From Icerya purchasi (lineage: Eukaryota > Arthropoda > Insecta > Hemiptera > Monophlebidae): DNA of 64,000 nt. Shown in pieces: positions 1-10,333 of this stretch (position 1 is the stretch's first letter; every line of letters starts with the position of its first letter). The stretch covers positions 301,052,464 to 301,116,463 of the forward strand of contig CM077116.1 of NCBI GenBank assembly GCA_039619475.1. The letters are read 5' to 3'. The translations under genes and the position numbers were made by a program. The notes below the pieces were generated by a model, which saw only the letters and a program-made list of their open reading frames with translations, had not been told where the DNA came from and made no database searches.

Positions 1-169
1 TGCAAAATGCGGGAAAGTTAATATTATGATGTAACTTATTATAAAAAAAAAAGGTTAAATGTTCTGGATTTTTTGCCCACCTGAATAATAGTTACCTTTT
101 TTGAATTCCATACTAATAGAAGATTTTACATTATATGTTTTTATTTCTTCCGTAAACCGTAAATATATA

Positions 170-563
170 TTTATATATGTTATAAGTATAAATGCAATGT
201 CTATTGAACGGTTACTAATGTTATATTTTTATTTTTACACGAACATATATTATTCAAAATTCACAAATATAACATTGTTAAATACTAATTAATTATGTTA
301 AAATAAATCAAATCAAATAATTACAATAATAGTCCGACCGGTTTCGTTAATACATATTCATGGACTCAAATGAATATGTATTAACGAAACCGGTCGGACT
401 ATTATTGTAATTATTTGATTTGATTTATTTTAACATAATTAATTAGTATTTAACAATGTTATATTTGTGAATTTTGAATAATATATGTTCGTGTAAAAAT
501 AAAAATATAACATTAGTAACCGTTCAATAGACATTTCATTTATACTTATAACATATATATATA
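170..563. repeat. Near-perfect palindrome (inverted repeat)
   Basis: The left arm (about 170-360) is the reverse complement of the right arm (371-563), separated by a 10-base spacer at 361-370. Mismatches are rare until the outer ends, where the AT-rich stretches drift. The arms are AT-rich apart from a short motif, ACCGGT, close to the centre. A run read as a 63-codon ORF across the left arm has no coding character. Such a foldback may be a small inverted-repeat transposon or a local inverted duplication. I see no transposase and no clear target-site duplication. Bases 1-169 and 564-717 hold nothing I recognise. Confidence 0.9.
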
Positions 564-717
564 TAGAAGGTTTTACAATTAAACAAGAAGAAGTAATGTA
601 TGGCACGTCAACTCATGGCACCTTTTAAGAAATTTTTTACACACATTTCCTGCAGTCAGATCACAAGATAGCCCTAATGAGGAAAGTGTGATGAATTGTT
701 TACAATAATTTTATGCT

Positions 718-1795
718 CCAGCTATTCTAATCAAATATTTAAGATTAATCATACATTAAGAAAAAACTATTCAGCTTCATTAACAAGTTTTATTAACCAA
801 CAAAACGAACACACTTCTGATTTTGTTTGATCTGGTCAACAAGGTGTAAGGATATTATATAAGATATTAATTAAAGTGTAATTAAATGTAAAGGTTTTAA
901 CTTTTTTTAAAAAAATAGAATTATTACCAAACATTTAGGTAGTCACACAAAATATACCTCAAGTTAAACCTCTCTGTGAAACGGTTTTACTGAATGAATA
1001 GAAATACTATGATGTCAAATATACTGAAAACTTTTTTTGGACAGATCAGTAGTATGGAGGATGTCCATTTCTGCTGAAATTTCTAATAACTTTTATTAAA
1101 CACAAAACAATATACTATCAGTATTTTAGAAGCTCATCTGCATGCTTCATGCAATGCAGGTGCATTAGGATCACAGCATTTATCTGATGTGAAATTGTGG
1201 GTATGCCACAAGTGCAAGGTGAGATTTTGCATTATGTAAATGAGTTATGCAAAAGGTCTGATCACTATACATGCAATTTAAGTGATTGCATTAATGTGCA
1301 TTATACATTTTGGTTTTCATTTAGGTCTGTTGAGATGATATTGAAACTTATTGTGTGGCCTTCAATATTTGTGCTTAATTAGATGTGCTAAGTTATGTAA
1401 ATGATATTAATTAAACACTGAATATACTGCTACATGCAGAAATCGATTCCAATTTAGTTTCAGCTGGAATATACGAGTTTATTGCTGCAGTTTATGACAT
1501 TTAAAAAATCACGTTGCTAACAGCTAAATGTATTTATTCCATGAAATCATACTTACCGGCTATGAATTTCATGAAAATAAAATTTTATAAATTATTAATC
1601 AGGAATAAATTTGTTATACGTTAATAAAAACTATTTGTTTATGCTGTCTAAAATATAATTTGCAACAAACAAATTACAAGAATATTATATTTCAAAAGTT
1701 TTCCAATTTGTTTAAAATTATAGCTTGGAGCAGCAAAATAACGTGGTTACATATTAGTAATGCATGAATGTTTTGGTATACTTGTGATGGACACA
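718..1795 (+). repeat. Satellite-like repeat, copy 1 (1078 bp)
   Basis: This segment matches 10334-11411 base for base in length, with only about four substitutions noticed by eye. Its second half also matches, more divergently, the segments around 6125-6430. It is therefore a unit of a locally tandem, dispersed repeat. It is AT-rich and non-coding. A 61-codon GTG-started ORF inside it (1197-1382) is identical in copy 2 only because the DNA is duplicated. The similarity to copy 2 stops at 1795, one base before the target-site duplication of LINE A. Confidence 0.85.
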
Positions 1796-1862
1796 ATGCT
1801 TACGGCGATTCGTGTTACTAACGAACCAGTACGGTTGTGTGTTTGTACGTTCATCTTTGTGC

Positions 1863-2060
1863 ATTTTTTCTTATCTTATCGCTTGCGTTATTGTTTAAAA
1901 ACGTGTTTTGTTCTATTTTATAAGTAACAATTTCTATCATGAACTAGTGCGTCGTGTATTTCTAGTGCATTGTTATTTTATCTTATCGTCTGCGTTATTG
2001 ATTGAAACGTTTTTTGTTGTTTTTTTTTTTTTTTTATAAGTAACAATTCTATCATTGTGC
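1863..2060 (+). repeat. Duplicated 5' UTR module of LINE A
   Basis: Two similar modules lie in tandem, at about 1863-1945 and 1969-2058. Each contains a CTTATC-rich stretch, a GCGTTATTG motif and an ATAAGTAACAAT-like end. They sit just upstream of the ORF1 start. Tandem 5' modules are known as promoter monomers in some LINEs; that role is inferred here. The 5' UTR of LINE C contains a similar TTCTTATCTTATC stretch near 24910-24925. Confidence 0.55.
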
Positions 2061-2120
2061 TATTAAATAATCACTTATAAACTTGGAAATACCAGCAATC
2101 GGCTCAGCCCGATTGCTAAT

Positions 2121-3438
2121 ATGGCTCAAAATTCCTCCCTTCAAACCTTACCTTCCCAACTATTACCGTTAAAACCTCCTTCCAACTCAACTCCGCCGTA
2201 CTCTCAAGTCACAAAAAACAAAATTACTCCACTAACAACATTCAACTACCCTACAGAAGAACAATGTATAGTGTTCAACTGTGTACTAGAATATAAACTC
2301 CGTGATTACCTCATCGCCATTAAAGATCTCGTTTGAGGACCCCTAAATATCATTGCAGCTGCTAAAGTAAGCCGTAATAGAGTCATTATTCATCTAAAAG
2401 ATTCCTCGTTAGTAGAAACCTTCATGATCGAACACGGCGGTTTCAAAATCGAAGACAACTTTATTAAATGCAGAAGGCAAAAGACTCCAGCCAAACGAAT
2501 AATCTTCTCCAATGTCCCGTCAACGTTGCCAAACAAAATTTTACAAGATTATGTCGTAAATAAATTAAAACTGGAAATCACATTTGATATCGCCATCTTA
2601 AGAGTTAATCCATATGATCAACTGTTTGGTCATATCATTAGCTGGCGAAGACGGGTCTATACTACCACCAATATCGAAGAAGCTAACTTACCTGGATCAT
2701 TTGTTCTAGACCACGCAAATGTTTCCCACAGAATCTTCATTACATTTGACGACTTCACTTGTTTCAAGTGTAAATCAAAGGGGCATCGCGCCGAAGATTG
2801 TACTATCGAAGCTGATAGTTCTGAAAATGACACTCAACAAGAAATCAGCGCACCAATTTCTCAAACAGAAGAATCCGAAAAAACTGCAATTGAACACTTC
2901 CCATCCCTTCCTCTCAAAATATCGCCGCCATCTACTTCATCTTCATCAGGTAACTTTTCATCGCCAATGGAAATTGGTGATACCCAACTCACGCCTACAG
3001 AAGCGATAGTGCGGACAAAGAAAAAAGGGCGTGAAAAAACAAAAACTTAAAAATTCCAATGATCTTCCAGATGAGTCTGATGGACTTTCATCGGATACGG
3101 GAACCGAAGCAGATGAATCTTTGAGCACTCTCAAAGAGGTTCTAAAACCTCTCGAGGCAACAATTAACGAAAAATTCAAAGCAAATGAATATCCGCTCTC
3201 CACCACTAACTTTGCTTTATTTGTGGACATGTCTAAAAGAAAATCTGCCCCGGAAATTCAATCAATTCTTGTCGACGAATTCAAAATTCCTAGCGACTCG
3301 ATGATCAGGACGTTGGCTGAACTTCACCCCCCTATAAAGGATAGATCCACAAAAGTGCACCTAACCAAGATTCTGAAAAAGCTGAAAGGATTGCAGAATT
3401 CCAGTACCTCTGCGACCGAAGCCCAACCATTTCCTTAG
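2121..3438 (+). pseudogene. LINE A ORF1 (gag-like, zinc knuckle), broken
   Basis: ORF1 proteins of the I/R1 group bind the element RNA and form the ribonucleoprotein used in retrotransposition. The frame opens at ATG 2121 and runs to 3050 with one in-frame TGA at 2334-2336. It then shifts frame in an A-rich run near 3035-3045 and continues to 3438. A CCHC zinc knuckle of the CX2CX4HX4C type is visible at 2760-2801. The segment before it (about 2470-2750) aligns by eye with ORF1 of LINE C, including the shared order of hydrophobic and basic residues around RRVYTT. The tail is rich in Ser, Lys and Glu. With a stop and a frameshift it is not functional. Confidence 0.8.
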
Positions 3439-3470
3439 GAAACATCTATTTTTCCATAAGTGAACGAGAT

Positions 3471-5244
3471 ATGGACGTACCTCAAATATATATCAGCTGG
3501 AACTGCAATGGTGTTTTTAGGCATCTAGAAGATCTCAAATTAATCCAATCTATTTATGATCCAACTATAATATGTCTGCAGGAAACACATCTTAAGAATA
3601 GCCAAACCTTATATCTTCCGAACTACAATATCATATCAATAAACTGCTCTTCGAACTGGGCATCCGGAGGAGTAAGTTTAGCCGTTAAAAACTACCTCAA
3701 TTTCAACCAGCTTCAATTACAGACAACTATACAGGTTGTTGCAGCAACCATATATCTTTCATCACCACTCACTATCTGTTCAATATATTTACCTCCAAGA
3801 GATAATATCACTCGAGAAGACATTAGCGAACTCATTTTGGCTCTTCCAAGTCCTTTTCTTATCTGCGGAGATCTAAATGCTCATTCCCCATTCTGGGGTG
3901 GATCATGCTACAACTCTAGAGGAAGAATCATTGAAGAACTTATTTCCAACTACAATCTCGCTCTGCTACATCCCGAGGATCCAACACACTATAACTTCTC
4001 TCACAAGACATGGTCAATGTTGGACTTAATTATTACCACCCCAGCCATTCTGAACGCTGTTGAAGTCTTCAACCATGATGATCTCGCTGGAAGCGATCAT
4101 ACTCCCGTAATCGTTCACCACAAGCATAGCAAAACTATATCCCCAATTCAAGGCATAAAGTACAACTACCGCAAAGCAGATTGGAAAATATATAGCTCAA
4201 CCTTTCCATCAGTCGCCAGCTTCGAAGTCAGTCAAACTTCAAACGCCAAAAACCTCGTCCAATCGTTCACAAATATTATTGTAAATCACGCGAACTCTAT
4301 GACTCCTCAAATTACACATTTACGTAAAAACGCAGTCCCATGGTGGACCACAGCTTGCTCCGCCGCTGTACGTAATAGAAGAAGTGCACTAAAAAAATTA
4401 AAAGCCGCTCCGTCTCTGGAAAATCATGTTAATTATCAAAAACTTCGCGCTAAAGCACGATACACTTTAAAACAGGCCAAACGAACTTCATGACTGAAAT
4501 TCGTACAAACTATAAACTGTTTCACCTCTACCACTACAGTCTGGAAAAAAATTCGAGGGCTTGATAGGAAAAATTTTTCACCAATTCCCACTAGCATCAA
4601 ATTGGATAACTACATCAGCACAACTTTAAACGAAATAGTTACATCGTTCGCGAAATTTATAGCTTTTCAATCCAGCAACTTGAATTTCTCATCAGAAGCG
4701 CTTAATCACAAAAGAAATCTCGCCTCCGTAAGACTCGATTTCCACTCTGAAAATAAAGAACCTTACAACTGTCTTATTACGCTCGAAGAATTACAAAGAG
4801 GTATCAAAAAATTGAAACCACATTGAAATTCCGCCAATGGATCTAAAAGCCCATATACTGCAAAAATCACTTCAAACATGGCAAAGACAGTGGACCAACA
4901 TCCCAAACACGAACAAGCTGCGCTCAATTCGAGATACTATTCGACCATGGAAAACTTCATTATTTACCAATCGAAGAAATGAAATCGTTGTCACAAGACT
5001 CCGCCTAGGTCATTCCAAAATTACTCATAGTCACCTCTTGTCCAGACAACCTATTCCACTGTGTTCCAATTGCAATTCTCCTGTCACAATCCAACATTTA
5101 CTCGTCAGCTGTCCAATCTATAATTCATACAGAGTACAAATTCTCCAGTCGTCCAACCTTTCCGAAATCCTATCTGACCGCCACGACAAAATTGAACGCC
5201 TCCTACGTTTTCTCAAGACCACTAATCTACTCCACTCCATTTAA
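3471..5244 (+). pseudogene. LINE A ORF2 remnant: endonuclease plus C-terminal zinc finger
   Basis: ATG 3471 starts an AP-type endonuclease domain. Diagnostic residues are visible: the WNCNG start, the catalytic QETH, GDLNAH, LDLI and GSDHTP. This enzyme would nick target DNA for target-primed reverse transcription. The frame has an in-frame TGA at 4491-4493, where the linker normally carries Trp. It reaches KKLKP, the start of the RT domain, at about 4823, then jumps directly into the segment that follows RNase H (frame change, 4837-5244). That segment ends with a zinc-finger pattern (CSNC, then HLLVSC). All RT and RNase H motifs are absent, so this is an internal deletion. Confidence 0.85.
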
Positions 5245-5327
5245 CTCTTATCTTATCCGTGCCTCTGGCCTAGGCAGCAGTACACGGCACGTTAATCAAA
5301 GAAGGAGAAGAAGAAGAACATGCTTAC

Positions 5328-7243
5328 ATATTAGTAATGCATGAATGTATTGGCATACTCGTGATTGACACATGGATTAGTGCATAAAATATGTTAATTT
5401 CTCTAAATCCTATCATGTAAACAAGAGGTTCCAGATCATTTGTAAGTCATACTAATCAAATAGAGGTAAAATCAATGTAAACACTCAGATGCTGCATCAA
5501 TATACTGCTGTGATTTTGGAGGATGTTATTTTAAAATCTGTTCTCCAAGAAAATTGTGGAAAGCTGAAGAAAAACCATAAACAAAGCAGTGAATTATTTT
5601 TGAATATGTAACTCATTGGGTTCACTAATAGTCAGCTGCAACTGAATTAAAGGAATATTTAAGAGCACCTGTAAATAGTTTAAAATATATCTAGTTATTA
5701 TAGCAAAATTCTTTGACTCATAATAAACATGGGCCCAAAATTCTGAATAGAACTTAAAATGTTTAATTCGTTTCAATTAACTGAGCTCAGTGATTTTCCA
5801 CAATACTAATAAACCTACGACCATAATTAAGTTAATATTTCCATTGTCAATTATTTTTTTCTTCATTAAATAATGTTTAGTCAAATTAGTGGCTATGTAA
5901 AGAATGTTTTAGCTTACAGATGTAAGTGTGATTAATATTTTGTGTATGCCATATTTCCATTGTGAAACATTTAATCCAACAGTCATAATTTTTCTCTAAA
6001 TACCAAATGATACAATTAAATTTGTTGGAGAAATAGAAATACTATGAACTTAGGTGTACTGAAAACACTTTATTGAAAAGCTAAAAATTTAAATGCAGTT
6101 TATTCTGACTGAAATTTTTTGAAGTTTGTGACTTTAAAAAAATAATGTTGCTAACAGCTAAATGTATTTATTCCAAGAAATCATACTTACCACCTTTGAA
6201 TTTCATAAAAATAAAATTATATACATTAGTAATCAAGAATAAATTTGTTATACATCGGTGAAAAATCATTTTTTTATGCTGTATTAAAATGTAATTTGCA
6301 ACAACCAAATTACGAGAATATTATATTTCAAAAGATTTCCAATTAGTTAAAAATTATAGCTTAGAGCAGCAAAATAGCGTGGTTACATATTAGTAATGCA
6401 TGAATGTATTGGTATACTTGCGATGGACACATGGGTTAGTGCGTTGCATTGGATGCATATTTGTGAATTATAGGGTACTACAAATTTATAGCACTTTAAT
6501 TATGTATCCTAATGCTTACCATATGTTCAATTCTGTAAATCCTATCATGTAAACAAGTGGTTCCTGATCACTGATAAGTCATACTAGTTAAATAGAAATA
6601 AAAGCAATATAACAACTCAGGTGCTGCTCGCAATAAGCTGCTGTGATCTTGCACTAATTGCAGGATAAAACTGATCAAAATATTGAAGAAAAGAAATGTC
6701 CTTCCATTATTGTCAATCTAATTATGAAAATCTCTTGATTTATGAATACCTGATTATATCTGTGGTTACTGGAAGATAGTGCAGAGGAATCCACTTTTGA
6801 TTCAAATAAGCCTCTCCAGTTAATAAATGTACAATTCTACATGAAATTTACTTTTACATGGATTAATCTTATTTATCAAAAATGAAATTAATTGGTATCC
6901 CAAAGCAGTGAATAATTTTTGAATATGTTTTACGTTGTATTTTCATTTTAATTAATTGAGCCGGTGGTTTTCCACAATGCTAATAAGCCTATGACCACAA
7001 TTAAGTTAATATTTCCGCAATCAATTTTTTTTTTTTTTTTTCTTCAGAAAATTTATGTGTGTTAAATTAAATAATGTTCATTAAAATTAGTGGTATATGT
7101 AAAGAATGTTTTAGCTTACATATGTAAGTGTGATTAATATTCTGTATATGCCATATTTCTGTTGTGAAACATTTAATCTAACAGTCACAATTTTTCTCTA
7201 AATAGCAAATGATATAATTAAATTTGCTGGAGAAGTAGAAATA
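5328..7243 (+). repeat. Satellite-like repeat, units 2-3 (diverged tandem copies)
   Basis: Within this stretch segments recur about 1.06-1.2 kb apart. The ATTAGTAATGCATGAATG motif occurs near 5331 and 6390. The TCCACAATNCTAATAA motif occurs near 5797 and 6972. The GTGATTAATATT block occurs near 5930 and 7130. The same blocks occur in order in 718-1795 and 10334-11743. I see no coding sequence and no transposase. The last unit is interrupted at 7244 by the Jockey element B and resumes at 9154 for a few bases. Confidence 0.75.
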
Positions 7244-9013
7244 AGGAGAATCTGGCACAGGGACAGAAACCCAATCAATAAAAATGCATTAAACAGAATA
7301 ACGAAACAATTGAGGAAAGCGTTATCGGACAGGAAGAACGAAGTCTTTCAAGATTATATTACACACCTGACGCCCAATATTGATACCGATTACTCGCTAT
7401 GGAAGGCCACCAAAAATCTAAAACGTCACCACACACCTCAACAACCACCCTTAAAAAATAAAAACCACGGATGGGCAAGAACCAACAAAGATAAAGCCAA
7501 AATATACGCTGAATACCTCTCTGAAGTTTTCCTTGACGACAACAGCATGATAACTCGCGATGATGACCACATATACAATTATCTACAAGCGCCATTCCAA
7601 ATGTGTCCACCTATAAAACCGGTATCACCAATGGAAGTAAAATCTTACATACAAAAACATCTTCAACCAAAAAAATCCCCTGGATATGACCTAATAACTG
7701 CAAAAGAACTGAAAAACTTACCGAGAAAAGCGATAACATTATTAACATATATTTTCAATGCAATAATTCGTACCGGCTATTACCCCATTCAATGGAAATT
7801 CGCCTCCATAATAATGTTACAAAAACCAGGCAAACCGCAGGAAGAAGTATCATCATACAGACCTATCAGTCTCTTACCCATTACTTCTAAGCTATTTGAA
7901 AAACTTATCTTAAGAAGAATAAAGCCAATACTTGAAGAAAATAAGGTAATACCTGACTGGCAATTTGGGTTTAGAAAACAACATGGCACGACAGAACAAA
8001 CTCATCGATTAGTTGAAGTTATCAACAGCAGTTTCGAACAAAAAAAATATTGCAATGCGCTATTCCTGGATATAGAAAAAGCGTTCGACAAAGTCTGGCA
8101 TATAGGTCTACAATTTAAACTAAAGAAAAATCTACCACATCAATATTATACACTATTCAAATCTTACCTAACAGACAGATACTTTCAGGTGAATTTTAAC
8201 GATGAGCACTCTGAAATATATAGTATACACTCCGGTGTGCCTCAGGGCAGTGTACTCGGTCCGGTACTATACCAGATTTACACTTCCGATTTCCCAGACA
8301 ATGCTAACACTATAACTTCTATGTTCGCGGATGATACGGCGATATTATCAAGCCATCATGACCCTAATGTTGCTGTGGAGCATATTCAAACTCACATTAC
8401 GCATATAGAGAATTGGTGTAAAGCATGGAAAATCAGAGTAAACGAATCTAAATCTACGCATGTCTTGTTTACGCTAAACAGAATTAAGGGAAATACACCA
8501 ATCCGCTTTAACGACGAAATAATTCCTGAGTCCTGTTCCGTAAAATATTTAGGACTGCACCTGGATCAAAGGCTAACTTGGAAAAACCATATTTTAGCCA
8601 AAAGGAAACAACTTGAGCTCAAACTACGGAGTATGAACTGGCTAATGCATACAAATTCATTCTTATCAGTTAAAAACAAACTGTTAATATATAAAGTTAT
8701 TTTGAAGCCTATATGGACATATGGAATAGAAATCTGGGGAACCGCCAGCAACTCCAGACTGAAAACTATCCAGCGTTTCCAGTCTAAGGTATTGCGCAAC
8801 ATCGTTGGAGCACCGTGGTATATCTGTAATACTGATTTACATAAGGATCTCCACATGCCTGATGTAAAAGAAACGGTCAGAACACACAGTGGTAGATATA
8901 TGCAGCGACTCCAGAAACATGTCAATCGACTGGCTGCCAACCTCAAGCGAAATCCCACAGAATTCAAACGTTTAAAAAGATATGGTCAAATGGATCTACA
9001 ACATCGTTATTAA
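7244..9013 (+). CDS. Jockey-type reverse transcriptase, 5'-truncated ORF2
   Basis: One frame is open from the first base of the insertion to a TAA at 9013, about 590 codons, with no internal stop. It starts in the endonuclease-RT linker (IWHRDRNP). Then come the RT domain (SSYRPISLLP near 7855, GFRKQHGT near 7968, LDIEKAFDKVWH near 8069), the SGVPQGSVLGP block at 8230 and the catalytic FADD at about 8326. The region after RT ends in a basic tail. There is no RNase H, as expected for Jockey. A TTG at 7310 is not a real start; the authentic N-terminus and the endonuclease are lost. The intact frame and perfect target-site duplication suggest a fairly recent insertion. Confidence 0.9.
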   Translation, partial: RRIWHRDRNPINKNALNRITKQLRKALSDRKNEVFQDYITHLTPNIDTDYSLWKATKNLKRHHTPQQPPLKNKNHGWARTNKDKAKIYAEYLSEVFLDDNSMITRDDDHIYNYLQAPFQMCPPIKPVSPMEVKSYIQKHLQPKKSPGYDLITAKELKNLPRKAITLLTYIFNAIIRTGYYPIQWKFASIIMLQKPGKPQEEVSSYRPISLLPITSKLFEKLILRRIKPILEENKVIPDWQFGFRKQHGTTEQTHRLVEVINSSFEQKKYCNALFLDIEKAFDKVWHIGLQFKLKKNLPHQYYTLFKSYLTDRYFQVNFNDEHSEIYSIHSGVPQGSVLGPVLYQIYTSDFPDNANTITSMFADDTAILSSHHDPNVAVEHIQTHITHIENWCKAWKIRVNESKSTHVLFTLNRIKGNTPIRFNDEIIPESCSVKYLGLHLDQRLTWKNHILAKRKQLELKLRSMNWLMHTNSFLSVKNKLLIYKVILKPIWTYGIEIWGTASNSRLKTIQRFQSKVLRNIVGAPWYICNTDLHKDLHMPDVKETVRTHSGRYMQRLQKHVNRLAANLKRNPTEFKRLKRYGQMDLQHRY

Positions 9014-9140
9014 TTAATATATACAGAGAATGGCTGCTAATGGGCAGCATCTAATGATAATACCGTAAAACATTAGTGCTACTTATTGACCCGTTCAGGG
9101 ACAGATTGTACGCAAAAAAAAAAAAAAAAAAAAAAAAAAA
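7244..9140 (+). mobile_element. LINE B: 5'-truncated Jockey-clade retrotransposon
   Basis: This is a clean retrotransposon insertion. A 13-base target-site duplication, AGAAGTAGAAATA, lies at 7231-7243 and 9141-9153. The element begins mid-ORF2 at 7244 and ends in a poly(A) tail of about 27 bases from 9114. Truncation at the 5' end plus poly(A) is the classic product of incomplete target-primed reverse transcription. The target is the satellite repeat, which continues with the expected CTATGA after the second duplication. Confidence 0.95.
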
Positions 9141-9160
9141 AGAAGTAGAAATACTATGAC

Positions 9161-10333
9161 AGAATTAGTATGGATAGCAGTTATTGCACCCTCGTCACCA
9201 TATTTTTAATAATCTGCTTTGTAGTAAATGCGTATTTTATACATAACTTTATTCATTAAAAGTACATTAATCGTGAACACAACACAATGTAAACATATAT
9301 CCCAGCATTACAATTAGAACAAGTGAACAAGAAAAAAACTAAAATGATTCAGCTTAAATGAATCATTTGAACAGTCACTAAATGAATCAGCGGATATTAC
9401 AACCCCTTTTTTCTTTAAGTAAAAGAAGCATACTTTACAATAATATACATATAAAAGAAAGAAAATTAAAAACATCAAAATAGAAAAATAACAAAAAAAT
9501 GAAAATTCAATAGCATTCAAAATCTTTTATACTAGAAGGGATTTTTATAGTACGTGCAGATCGGCAAGGTTCCTCTGTAGCTAGGAGAATAGAACAAACC
9601 GTCTTCTCAAAGTATATAATGTTCTAATTGGTTTTCGTGACGCACCAGTGACTTGGTAAGCGTTTGGACAGTTATTACTGTTCCATTGGAAGTCGAAACA
9701 AGACCAGTATCCTATTCAAATTTGGAATCAGTCTTTTGCTTGCAGAATGGGCGTTTGAGCATGACTTCATCCCTCACATAAATCTTTTTGAATTGAACTG
9801 TGTGTGGCTTTGTGGACTTAGTTTTGTTTAACGCAATTGTGGTCTCGAACTTCCATCCGCTCCTCCCTTTCTCTTCAATTAGGTAGTTTATCCCGATTTT
9901 TCCTATTAAAAAGAAGTTCTGTTGGGCTTTTACCAGTAACAGAATGAGCTGTAGAGCGGTACATTAATAAGTACTGTAAAAGTTCTTTTCTCCAATTTCC
10001 ATTTTTCAATTGAGTAATTTGAACAATTTTTCGTAGAGAACGTTTTTGCCGCTCAACTTCTCCATTTACTTGTGGCCAGTAGGCAATAGTTGTATAGTGC
10101 TGAATACTATTTTCTGCACAATAATCTGCAAATTTCTTAGATCTGAATTGTGGTCCTTGGTCTGGTGTAATTGAATAGGGAAAACCATGACGTGTACAAA
10201 TTTCCTCCAGGAATTTACAAGTAGTTTTAGTAGTAATACTTTTCATTACTGAAACCTGCGTGTAATGGCTAAAATAATCGGCTACAACGCAGAAATAGGA
10301 ACTATCTGGTAAGTCTTTAAAATCAATGGCCAG
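9161..10333 (-). mobile_element. Ty3/gypsy LTR-retrotransposon remnant (integrase end plus probable LTR)
   Basis: On the minus strand an integrase relic (10333 to about 9612) is followed by AT-rich DNA with an AATAAAG poly(A) signal near 9255. It ends in ...TTTACTACA at 9220, an LTR-like end. The likely LTR runs from about 9594 to 9220, but its start is uncertain. Past the LTR end lies TGGTGACGAGGGTGCA near 9190-9205, which begins with TGG as primer-binding sites do. Both outer junctions are satellite sequence (about 9160 and 10334). They correspond to different positions in the satellite unit, so this is not a simple insertion. Confidence 0.6.
9612..10333 (-). pseudogene. Gypsy-type integrase core, fragment
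   Basis: Integrase inserts the DNA copy of an LTR element into the genome. On the minus strand the core is readable from 10333 to a stop at 9875. The first acidic residue is in VADYF, the second is in the DQGPQF block and the third is in NGEVER. Thirty-five residues lie between the second and third acidic residues, the D,D35E spacing. After the stop, another frame carries the C-terminal region (RDEVMLK and onward) to about 9612 with at least one further stop. The zinc-binding N-terminus and everything upstream are missing. Confidence 0.8.

Larger units (their letters stand above)
1804..5319 (+). mobile_element. LINE A: internally deleted non-LTR retrotransposon, I/R1-like, RT missing
   Basis: The element has a 5' UTR, a gag-like ORF1 with a zinc knuckle and an ORF2 with an endonuclease. 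It ends in a GAA-rich tail at 5300-5319. It is flanked by an 8-base direct repeat ATGCTTAC (1796-1803 and 5320-5327), the probable target-site duplication. Both flanks also carry about 50 bp of similar satellite sequence. The reverse transcriptase and RNase H between the endonuclease and the C-terminal zinc finger are missing, so the copy could not move by itself. ORF1 and ORF2 resemble LINE C at 20-25 kb, which indicates a related family. Confidence 0.85.

Noticed and set aside
1197..1382. 61-codon ORF repeated identically at 10813-10998
   Set aside because: It uses a GTG start and is identical only because the whole 1078-bp DNA segment is duplicated; no coding features.
1740..5372. A target-site duplication of about 50 bp around LINE A
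   Set aside because: The flanks do resemble each other over about 50 bases, but with several mismatches, and the similarity is explained by adjacent satellite units. The perfect 8-base ATGCTTAC fits better.
7310..7312. TTG at 7310 as the start of a 567-codon gene
   Set aside because: The frame extends upstream to the target-site duplication at 7244, so this is an interior codon of a truncated Jockey ORF2.
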